A stretch of DNA of 16,779 bases, from the NCBI GenBank assembly GCA_039935015.1, contig JBDTLC010000028.1, positions 1-16,779 of the forward strand, written 5' to 3'. This DNA comes from Paralcaligenes sp039935015. Its GTDB lineage: Bacteria; Pseudomonadota; Gammaproteobacteria; Burkholderiales; Burkholderiaceae_B. Positions within the stretch are counted from its first letter, which is position 1. Each line of letters begins with the position of its first letter. Shown here in pieces: positions 7,210-13,373 of this stretch. Made by a program: the position numbers and the translations under genes. The notes beneath the pieces are model-generated. The model was given only the letters and a program-made list of their open reading frames with translations, did not search any database and was not told the DNA's origin.

Positions 7210-8874
7210 TCAGACGTGCCAGCGCGTTTGCACGACACGGAACCGGTTTGCCACGTAGGCGGAATCGGACAGCACAGAGTTGGCCGCCGGATTGGCGCCC
7301 GTGCCATGAAAATCGCTGAATGCCGCCGTCTGGTTTACAAAAACCGCCCCCGTCAGATTCAACGACAAGGATACTCCCGCCCGTTCCGCCGCCTTTTGCA
7401 CCTGTTTGGCCACCGTACTGTCGGTGGTATAGGCCGACAGCGTCAAAGCGCCATGCGTAATGACCGAATCTTGCGCGCGCCGGATGCTATCGGAGGTCGA
7501 CTCGGTGGCCACGACGAAAACGATGGGACCAAACCATTCACGTTCGATATGCGGATCGCCCGCCTCGGCCGTAAGCAGTAAAGGCGTTTGTACGACGGCC
7601 GCCTCAAACTGCGGATGAGCCAGACGGCGGCTGTCGCATAAAACCGGCAGGCCCAGCGCCCTGGCTTCATCGATGCGCCTGCGGGTCGCCTCATTTTGCA
7701 GCGCGCCGGTAATCTCGACAGCCTTGGCTGGATCGCTCGTCAGCTTGTCCACCGCTGCGGCCAGCCCCTGGGCCACTTCTTCAAAGCTCATATGGCCGCT
7801 GGCGGTATCGATACCTGCGCGGGGAACATAAATATTTTGCGGCGCCGTGCACATCTGTCCTGAATACAACGCAAAGGAAAACGCCAAGTTGCGGGCTACG
7901 CTTTTAAAATCATCGACCGAATCGATAATCACCTGATTGACGCCCGCCTTTTCGGTATAGACCTGCGCCTGGCGCGCATGCAATTCAAGCCAGTTGCCGT
8001 TGGTGCTGCTGCCGGTGAAATCTATCAGCTTCACCGCTGGATCAAGAGCCAAGGCCTGCGCCGTATCGTCGTCGGCTTCATGGGCGGCCAGCAGCACGAC
8101 GTTGGCGTCAAAGCCGGCCTCAGTCAATACTTCGCGGGCAATTTTCACGGTAATGGCCAGCGGAAGAATGGCCGCTGGATGCGGCTTGACGATCACGGTA
8201 TTGCCGGTCGCCAGGCTGGCAAACAGCCCTGGATAGCCATTCCAGGTAGGAAAGGTCGAACAGCCTATGATCAGAGCAATGCCGCGCGGCACCACCGTGA
8301 ACTGCTTTTGCATGCGAATCGGGTCTTGCTTGCCCTGCGGCTTATCCCAAGACACTAAGCCCGGGATGCGCGCCATTTCCTGCCAGGCGTACGCCACGGC
8401 TTCAACACCACGATCTTGCGCATGCGGGCCGCCCGCCTGGAAAGCCATCATGAAACCCTGCCCAGTCGTGTGCTGAACCGCGTAGGCCATTTCAAAGCTG
8501 TGTTGATTGAGGCGCTTTAAAATTTCCAGCGCCACGCCAACCCAGGCGCGCGGCCCGGCGTCGCGCCAAGAGTCGAGCGCTTGCTGCGACTGGGCGATCA
8601 AGGCTTTGGTGGGAACCTGCGGATAACGTATCCCCAGTTCGAAGCCGAAAGGTGACACCTCTGTGCCTACACGGCCGACCGCATCGGCCTGCGTCAGTGG
8701 AAAGTCTTGACCCTTATAGGCCTCAAACGCGGCGCGCCCATCTTCATTCGCGGTTTCGCCGTAAGCGCGAGGGCTGGGCGACTCGGAGAATGGGCTCCAA
8801 TAGCCACGGACGGCCGCGGCGGCCACGGCCTGCTCTAGGAGAGACTGATGGGTGCTGAAAAAATCGGTAGACAC
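7210..8874 (-). CDS. paaN: PaaN-type aldehyde dehydrogenase of phenylacetate degradation
   Basis: A 554-residue aldehyde-dehydrogenase-superfamily protein of the PaaN group linked to ring cleavage of oxepin-CoA. Visible features: the nucleotide-binding stretch FTGSSTNG (286-293), a probable general base E308 in YTEKAG, and the presumed nucleophile C342 in YSGQMCTAPQ. There is no C-terminal MaoC/hotdog hydratase domain, so it is not the bifunctional PaaZ; a separate oxepin-CoA hydrolase would be needed and none lies in the window. The exact substrate of stand-alone PaaN is not firmly known to me. The start is a GTG at 8874 with AGGAG 8 bp upstream (8887-8883); the open frame to 8919 overlaps paaE and lacks such a signal. 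It lies 22 bp after paaE and 12 bp before paaG. Confidence 0.88.
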   Translation of the reverse strand: MSTDFFSTHQSLLEQAVAAAAVRGYWSPFSESPSPRAYGETANEDGRAAFEAYKGQDFPLTQADAVGRVGTEVSPFGFELGIRYPQVPTKALIAQSQQALDSWRDAGPRAWVGVALEILKRLNQHSFEMAYAVQHTTGQGFMMAFQAGGPHAQDRGVEAVAYAWQEMARIPGLVSWDKPQGKQDPIRMQKQFTVVPRGIALIIGCSTFPTWNGYPGLFASLATGNTVIVKPHPAAILPLAITVKIAREVLTEAGFDANVVLLAAHEADDDTAQALALDPAVKLIDFTGSSTNGNWLELHARQAQVYTEKAGVNQVIIDSVDDFKSVARNLAFSFALYSGQMCTAPQNIYVPRAGIDTASGHMSFEEVAQGLAAAVDKLTSDPAKAVEITGALQNEATRRRIDEARALGLPVLCDSRRLAHPQFEAAVVQTPLLLTAEAGDPHIEREWFGPIVFVVATESTSDSIRRAQDSVITHGALTLSAYTTDSTVAKQVQKAAERAGVSLSLNLTGAVFVNQTAAFSDFHGTGANPAANSVLSDSAYVANRFRVVQTRWHV

Positions 8875-8887
8875 GGCGCTCACTCCT
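8872..8887 (-). promoter_or_regulatory. ribosome binding site fixing the paaN GTG start
   Basis: AGGAG at 8887-8883, 8 bases, then GTG at 8874-8872. This is the best initiation signal at the 5' end of the frame, so the GTG is preferred over upstream codons that would overlap paaE. Confidence 0.7.
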
Positions 8888-8896
8888 GTAAATAAA

Positions 8897-9979
8897 TTAG
8901 GTTTCCTGATCGAAATCAATCACCAAACGATCTGTAACCGGGAAACTCTGACAACAAAGCACAAAGCCGCGAGCCACCTCGTAATCTTCGAGCGCAAAAT
9001 TGGCATCCATATCGACTTCACCTTCAATGACCTTGCAGCGGCAACTGGAACATACTCCACCCTTGCACGAATAGGGCAATTCTATGCCCTGGGCCAGGGC
9101 CGAATCTAATACGCTGTCTTTATTTTTTTCTATCGTCAGGGTACGCGTAACGCCGTCCTGAATCACGGTCAGCGCGCAATGCTGCCGGCCCGGCGCATGC
9201 CGCGCTTCGTGACCGGTGCGCAAAGCCCGTGGCCCTTTGGGCGAACCAAACAGTTCGAACTTGATCTGGGCGCGATTCAGGCCTTTATCCTGCAATGCCT
9301 GGATGACCGATTCAATCATATCTTGCGGACCGCAGACAAAGGCCATATCGATCGTACTTGGATCCAGCCACCGGGACAGAAGCTGCGTGACTTTGTCACC
9401 ATCGAGCCGCCCATTGAACAGGTCAATATCCTGAATTTCCCGGCTCATGATATACACCAGAGAAAACCGCTCCATATAACTATTCTTGAGATCCTCGATT
9501 TCTTCACGAAACAAGACCGAAGACGAAGAGCGGTTGCCAAAAAACAGCGTAAAGCGACTGCCTGGCTCGGTGCGCAGCGCCGTTTTCACCAGCGACAAGA
9601 TAGGCGTAATGCCGCTACCTACCGCAAAGGCAACGTACTCGCGGCGATGCTCCTCAGAAAAATCAACCGTAAAATGACCGTCGGGCGGCATGACATCAAG
9701 CACAATGCCTGGCGCCAGATGCGTATTGGCCCATGTGGAAAACGAGCCATCATCCATGCGTTTGATGGCAACGCGCAACTGGCGGTCGTGGGGCGCCGCA
9801 CAAATCGAATAAGAACGACGCAACTCTTCGCCATCAACGTCGGTACGCAGGGTCAGGTACTGGCCTGGACGAAATACAAATTTTTCGTCCAGTGCAGCCG
9901 GCACATCGAAAGTCACAACCACCGCGTCGCGTGTATTCTTCGCTACCGAAGCGACCTTCAAAGGATAAAACTCGGCCAT
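8897..9979 (-). CDS. paaE: phenylacetyl-CoA 1,2-epoxidase reductase subunit PaaE
   Basis: Electron-transfer subunit of the PaaABCE monooxygenase, passing electrons from NADPH through FAD and a [2Fe-2S] cluster to the diiron site of PaaA. Domain order over 360 residues: an FAD-binding barrel with RRSYSIC (54-60), a nucleotide-binding domain with GSGITP (121-126) and FVCGPQDM (214-221), and a C-terminal plant-type ferredoxin with C305, C310, C313 and C343 in the C-x4-C-x2-C-x29-C spacing. The Gly/Arg/His-rich linker (about 245-266) joins the reductase and ferredoxin modules. The ATG at 9979 is 3 bp after the paaD stop. The Shine-Dalgarno is weak (AAGG 11 nt away), so coupling to paaD is likely. 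Confidence 0.96.
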   Translation of the reverse strand: MAEFYPLKVASVAKNTRDAVVVTFDVPAALDEKFVFRPGQYLTLRTDVDGEELRRSYSICAAPHDRQLRVAIKRMDDGSFSTWANTHLAPGIVLDVMPPDGHFTVDFSEEHRREYVAFAVGSGITPILSLVKTALRTEPGSRFTLFFGNRSSSSVLFREEIEDLKNSYMERFSLVYIMSREIQDIDLFNGRLDGDKVTQLLSRWLDPSTIDMAFVCGPQDMIESVIQALQDKGLNRAQIKFELFGSPKGPRALRTGHEARHAPGRQHCALTVIQDGVTRTLTIEKNKDSVLDSALAQGIELPYSCKGGVCSSCRCKVIEGEVDMDANFALEDYEVARGFVLCCQSFPVTDRLVIDFDQET

Positions 9980-9982
9980 ACG

Positions 9983-10498
9983 TTAATGCGCCTTAAAGTA
10001 ATCAAAGGGCTCGCCACAATGACTACAGCGATACAAGGCCTTGCACGAAGTCGAACCAAACTGGCTGATCAAACGTGTGGCCTCGGAACCGCAACGCGGG
10101 CATGGGACAAGCAGCCTATGCGCGCCACGCGCAAGCCCGGAAATATCGATGGCCTTTTCTTTAGGCGGCGCAATGCCATAGCCCTTAAGAGCAGCGTGGC
10201 CCGCAGGCGTCAGCCAGTCGGTCGTCCAGGCCGGCGACAAACGTGTCTGGATGCGAACGCTGGCCACGCCATTCTGCTTAAGAGTATCCACGATGCCGGC
10301 GGAAATTTCCTGCATAGCCGGACAGCCCGAATAAGTGGGCGTAATGGTCACGACACAGGTTATGCCGTCCCAGGATACGTCGCGGATAATTCCCAGGTCT
10401 ACCACCGACAAAACAGGGATTTCGGGATCAGGCACAAGGGCCAGCCATTGCAGTACCTGCTGCACCGAAACAGAGTCGGCAGCCAAGACTGCGCTCAC
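9983..10498 (-). CDS. paaD: phenylacetate degradation protein PaaD (MIP18/DUF59 family)
   Basis: A 171-residue protein needed for an active epoxidase in vivo but not part of the purified PaaABCE complex; as a relative of MIP18/SufT it probably helps mature an Fe-S centre, with PaaE the likely client (inference from family). The N-terminal DUF59 domain carries VPDPEIPVLSVVDLGI (from 23), TYSGCPAM with the conserved Cys59, and TTDWL. The C-terminal part is a zinc-ribbon-like module with CPRC (C133, C136) and CSHC (C158, C161). Two GTG codons in a row (10501 and 10498) could start it. The second is chosen because GGGAG (10510-10506) is then 7 nt away and the codon overlaps the paaC stop as GTGA, a standard coupling arrangement. 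Confidence 0.94.
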   Translation of the reverse strand: MSAVLAADSVSVQQVLQWLALVPDPEIPVLSVVDLGIIRDVSWDGITCVVTITPTYSGCPAMQEISAGIVDTLKQNGVASVRIQTRLSPAWTTDWLTPAGHAALKGYGIAPPKEKAIDISGLARGAHRLLVPCPRCGSEATRLISQFGSTSCKALYRCSHCGEPFDYFKAH

Positions 10499-11259
10499 CA
10501 CGAGGCTCCCGGGTAAGTTCGCTGCAAATGCTGCATCTGGGCCAAGACAAACCCCAATGCTTCGGTATGGCGCCCTGCCGTGCCGCCGCGATAGGCCGGA
10601 TGGTTGGCGTCATCCGGGTTTGGAAGCGCCAGAGTGGCCTCACTCAGTACCTGACCGACCTGCGCAAGCCAATCTGGCCATAACGACGCATGCGAAATAA
10701 TCACTTTGCGCCCGACCAGATCGGACGTCATTTCATCGTCGACGAAAAGCTCGCCCACATAAGGCCAGAAGGTCTGCACCGAAACCTGCATCTTTGCGTG
10801 GCTCTCGGACGTCCCGTCACCCAGACGCACCATCAGGTCGGAGGACCGGCGTACGTGATAGGTGACCTCTTTAAGTGACTTTTCGGCAATTGCCGCCACA
10901 CGCTCGTCGGTCGAGACACACAGGGCCCGCAATAAAAAATAATGCCAGACATCAAAGAAAAACTGGCGCACGATAATATCGCCATAATGACCATTGGGAT
11001 GTTCAACCAGCAGGTAATTGCGATAGTCGGGCGCATCGCGCAAATAGGCGAGTTGATCCTCATCGCGTCCACGGCCTTCTACTTCACCGGCTAACGTCAG
11101 CCAAAGGCGTGCCTGCCCCAGAAGGTCGAGCGACACATTGGTCAGCGCCAAATCTTCTTCGAGTGCCGGCCCATGGCCGCAACACTCGGACAAACGCTGC
11201 GACAACACCAGAGTAGTGTCGCCCATCCGCAGCAGATACTGGAATAATGAATGATCCAT
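10495..11259 (-). CDS. paaC: phenylacetyl-CoA 1,2-epoxidase structural subunit PaaC
   Basis: Ferritin-like helical subunit of 254 residues (248 in E. coli) that pairs with catalytic PaaA to form the epoxidase core; in E. coli it is structural and does not bind the catalytic diiron pair. Family stretches include LGQARLWLTLAGE, LLVEHPNGHYGDIIVRQFF, SLKEVTYHVRRSSDLMVRLGDGT and the C-terminal HTEALGFVLAQMQHLQRTYPG. The ATG at 11259 lies 12 bp after the paaB stop with only a GGGG tract upstream, so translation is probably coupled to paaB. It overlaps paaD by 4 nt. Confidence 0.95.
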   Translation of the reverse strand: MDHSLFQYLLRMGDTTLVLSQRLSECCGHGPALEEDLALTNVSLDLLGQARLWLTLAGEVEGRGRDEDQLAYLRDAPDYRNYLLVEHPNGHYGDIIVRQFFFDVWHYFLLRALCVSTDERVAAIAEKSLKEVTYHVRRSSDLMVRLGDGTSESHAKMQVSVQTFWPYVGELFVDDEMTSDLVGRKVIISHASLWPDWLAQVGQVLSEATLALPNPDDANHPAYRGGTAGRHTEALGFVLAQMQHLQRTYPGASW

Positions 11260-11271
11260 AGAAGAACCCCA

Positions 11272-11559
11272 TTACATATGCTTAATTTCTTCGGGCATAG
11301 GGAAAAAAGTGGGATGACGATATACCTTGCTATTGGCGGGATCGAAGAGAGGCGCTTTGTCGGCCGGGCTGCTTGCCACGATATCGGCAGCCTTGACGAC
11401 CCAGATGCTCAAGCCCTCGTTGCGGCGAGTATATACATCGCGCGCATTATTCATGGCCATTTCGGCATCGGGCGCATGCAAGCTGCCCACGTGCTTATGC
11501 GCCAAGCCATGCTGACTGCGTATGAAAACCTCCCAAAGAGGCCATGTGCTCTGACTCAT
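11272..11559 (-). CDS. paaB: phenylacetyl-CoA 1,2-epoxidase subunit PaaB
   Basis: Small subunit (95 residues, the same as E. coli PaaB) reported to bridge PaaAC units in the epoxidase assembly. Near-universal PaaB stretches are visible: HKHVGSLHAPD, ARDVYTRRNEGLSIWVVKA and SKVYRHPTFF. An ATG two codons upstream (11565) is also plausible. The ATG at 11559 is preferred because it gives the family N-terminus (MSxxxWPLxEVF) and the usual length, and AAGGA lies 6 nt upstream. It begins 9 bp after the paaA stop. Confidence 0.94.
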   Translation of the reverse strand: MSQSTWPLWEVFIRSQHGLAHKHVGSLHAPDAEMAMNNARDVYTRRNEGLSIWVVKAADIVASSPADKAPLFDPANSKVYRHPTFFPMPEEIKHM

Positions 11560-11568
11560 GTGCATTCC

Positions 11569-12552
11569 TTACCTGCGTGCCTCGTGTTTGTTGGCGTAGG
11601 CCGATAGCGCGGCCCGAACCCATGCACCCTGTTCATGAGCGTCTACACGTGCCTTCAAACGCTCTCGGTTGCAGGGCCCATGTCCCTTGATCACAGCATA
11701 AAACTCGGACCAATCGATTTCACCGAAATCATAATGGCCACGCTCTGCATTCCATTGCAGATCGGGATCAGGCACCTTCAAGCCCAGATATTCGGCCTGC
11801 GGAACCGTCTGATCAACCATTTTCTGGCGCAGTTCATCGTTGGAAAACAACTTGATGCGCCACTGCATGGACTGCGCACTATTTGGAGACTCGGCATCCG
11901 AAGGGCCGAACATCATCAGGGCCGGCCACCACCAGCGATTAAAGGCCTCTTGCGCCATGTCCTTTTGCGCCTGAGTGCCGTGTCGACACATTTGAATCAA
12001 TAAATCATAGCCCTGGCGCTGGTGAAAAGACTCTTCCTTGCAAACGCGCACCATGGCGCGTGCATATGGGCCGTAGGAGCAGCGACAAAGCGGAATCTGG
12101 TTGATGATGGCCGAGCCGTCGACCAGCCACCCTACCATGCCGATATCGGCCCAGGTCAGCGTGGGGTAATTGAAAATGCTGGAATACTTGGCGCGGCCCG
12201 CATGCAAGTCGTCGACCAGATCGTCGCGCGACACGCCCAACGTCTCGGCGGCACTGTACAAATACAGACCATGGCCGGCCTCGTCTTGAACCTTGGCCAG
12301 CAAAATGGCTTTGCGCTTGAGGCTGGGCGCGCGCGTAATCCAGTTGCCTTCGGGCAGCATGCCAACCACTTCCGAATGGGCATGCTGCGAAATCTGGCGC
12401 ACCAGAGTTTTGCGATAGGCCTCTGGCATCCAGTCTTTGGCCTCGATCCGGATACCTTCGTCGATACGCTGCTGGAATACCCGCTCAGGGCCGCTAAGCT
12501 GGTCGACGGAAAGGACGTCTTTTACCCCTGTTTCAACAAGTTGCGCGTACAT
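11569..12552 (-). CDS. paaA: phenylacetyl-CoA 1,2-epoxidase catalytic subunit PaaA
   Basis: Catalytic diiron subunit of the multicomponent monooxygenase that adds one oxygen atom across C1-C2 of the phenylacetyl-CoA ring. By alignment with remembered E. coli PaaA, all six metal ligands are kept: E61 (HSEVVG), E91 and H94 (DEAGH), D145 (WLVDG), E174 and H177 (KEESFH). The 327-residue protein is somewhat longer than the E. coli one (309), mostly from about 19 extra N-terminal residues. The ATG at 12552 is chosen because AGGAG (12563-12559) lies 6 nt upstream; the open frame back to a TTG at 12570 would translate that site. It is the first gene of paaABCDENGIK, about 40 nt downstream of the predicted transcription start. 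Confidence 0.97.
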   Translation of the reverse strand: MYAQLVETGVKDVLSVDQLSGPERVFQQRIDEGIRIEAKDWMPEAYRKTLVRQISQHAHSEVVGMLPEGNWITRAPSLKRKAILLAKVQDEAGHGLYLYSAAETLGVSRDDLVDDLHAGRAKYSSIFNYPTLTWADIGMVGWLVDGSAIINQIPLCRCSYGPYARAMVRVCKEESFHQRQGYDLLIQMCRHGTQAQKDMAQEAFNRWWWPALMMFGPSDAESPNSAQSMQWRIKLFSNDELRQKMVDQTVPQAEYLGLKVPDPDLQWNAERGHYDFGEIDWSEFYAVIKGHGPCNRERLKARVDAHEQGAWVRAALSAYANKHEARR

Positions 12553-12597
12553 GGCGGTCTCCTGTGACAACTCTGCAGTGAGAATCGTCTAGCTGGC

Positions 12598-12626
12598 ATT
12601 ATCTATTACAAAAATATCAATGTCAA
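12598..12626 (-). promoter_or_regulatory. sigma70-type promoter of the paa operon
   Basis: On the minus strand TTGACA (12626-12621) is followed by exactly 17 bases and then GATAAT (12603-12598): a perfect -35 and a 5-of-6 match to the -10, with an AT-rich spacer. The start site would fall near 12591, giving a leader of about 40 nt before the paaA ATG. No other pair this good was seen upstream of paaA. Confidence 0.7.
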
Positions 12627-12634
12627 TCTAGATT
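12625..12634. promoter_or_regulatory. 10-bp palindrome on the paa -35 box, possible operator
   Basis: AATCTAGATT is a perfect 10-bp palindrome sharing two bases with the -35 box, a position where a repressor would block RNA polymerase. In addition AATGTCA (12620-12626) and TGACATT (12664-12670) form an inverted pair further apart. No regulator gene is in the window, and this does not look like the PaaR site I know of from Burkholderia, so the function is a guess. Confidence 0.3.
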
Positions 12635-12675
12635 CTGTATCATATTAGACTAAAGTCACGCAATGACATTCAACG

Positions 12676-12699
12676 GTAGTGGCGGCCCTTGTGGCAGCC
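12676..12699 (+). repeat. REP-like palindrome, copy A
   Basis: On the plus strand: GTAG head (12676-12679), one T, arm GGCGGCC (12681-12687), loop CTTGT (12688-12692), arm GGCAGCC (12693-12699), with one mismatch in the stem. Its layout is the same as copy C at 4.5 kb. It faces copy B, with the two GTAG heads pointing outward. Confidence 0.6.
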
Positions 12700-12723
12700 A
12701 TGTGCGCCCTAACAGGTACTCGG

Positions 12724-12761
12724 AAAAATATAAAAATGCCACCCACAAGGGGTGGCGCTAC
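12724..12761 (-). terminator. orn terminator formed by REP-like palindrome, copy B
   Basis: On the minus strand, 19 bp past the orn stop: GTAG head (12761-12758), spacer, perfect 7-bp arms GCCACCC (12756-12750, minus sense) and GGGTGGC (12744-12738), loop CTTGT. It is followed by a T-rich tract (ATTTTTATATTTTT, 12737-12724). The stem plus T-tract is a good intrinsic terminator for orn and would keep orn transcripts out of the paa promoter. The GTAG head and loop tie it to copies A and C. Confidence 0.65.
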
Positions 12762-12779
12762 AACGCGACAGCACACTCT

Positions 12780-13325
12780 CTAAAGCTTGATGAAATGCTC
12801 GCGGTAATGCTTTAACTCGTCTATGGATTCACAAATGTCGGCCAGCGCTTCGTGCCGGCTTTTTTTGACGAAGCTTTTATAAACTTCAGGCTTCCAGCGC
12901 AGAGACAACTCCTTAAGCGTGCTGACGTCCAAATTGCGATAATGAAAATAGGCCTCCAGGCGCGGCATATACTTCACCATGAAACGGCGATCCTGGCCTA
13001 TCGTATTGCCGCACATAGGCGACTTGCCCGAAGGCACGTGCTGGGCAAGGAAAGCCAGCAATTGATCTTCGGCCTGTGCCTCAGTCAACGTTGAAGCCTT
13101 AACCTTGTCAATCAGGCCGCTTTTCGCATGAGTCGACTTGTTCCATTTATCCATAGCGTCGAGCAAGGCGTCGTCCTGGTGTATAACCAATACGGGGCCT
13201 TGTGCGACCTGCGTCAAATCAGGCTCGGTCACAATGATCGCCACTTCTATAATGCGTTCCTTCTCCGGATCCAGCCCTGTCATTTCCATGTCTAGCCAAA
13301 TTAAACGCTGATCGTTAACCGCCAT
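12780..13325 (-). CDS. orn: oligoribonuclease (DEDDh 3'-5' exonuclease)
   Basis: Degrades RNA dinucleotides such as pGpG and very short oligoribonucleotides to mononucleotides, the last step of RNA decay and of cyclic-di-GMP turnover. The 181-residue protein has the same length as E. coli Orn and the catalytic residues fall at identical numbers: D12 and E14 (WLDMEMTGLDP), D112 (GNTIGQDRRF), H158 and D163 (SRHEALADICES). The ATG at 13325 is preferred over one at 13334 because AAGGA lies 8 nt before it and directly abuts the other. It diverges from the M48 peptidase gene across 48 bp and ends just before the terminator at 12724-12761. Confidence 0.97.
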   Translation of the reverse strand: MAVNDQRLIWLDMEMTGLDPEKERIIEVAIIVTEPDLTQVAQGPVLVIHQDDALLDAMDKWNKSTHAKSGLIDKVKASTLTEAQAEDQLLAFLAQHVPSGKSPMCGNTIGQDRRFMVKYMPRLEAYFHYRNLDVSTLKELSLRWKPEVYKSFVKKSRHEALADICESIDELKHYREHFIKL

Positions 13326-13373
13326 ATAATTCATCCTTAAAAAAGTTATTTTCGCACACGGTCTCTTATATCT

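Noticed and set aside
9179..10516. Plus-strand open frame of 445 codons opposite paaE and paaD
   Set aside because: It runs antisense across two well-supported genes and their junction, its composition is not protein-like, and no motif is recognisable.
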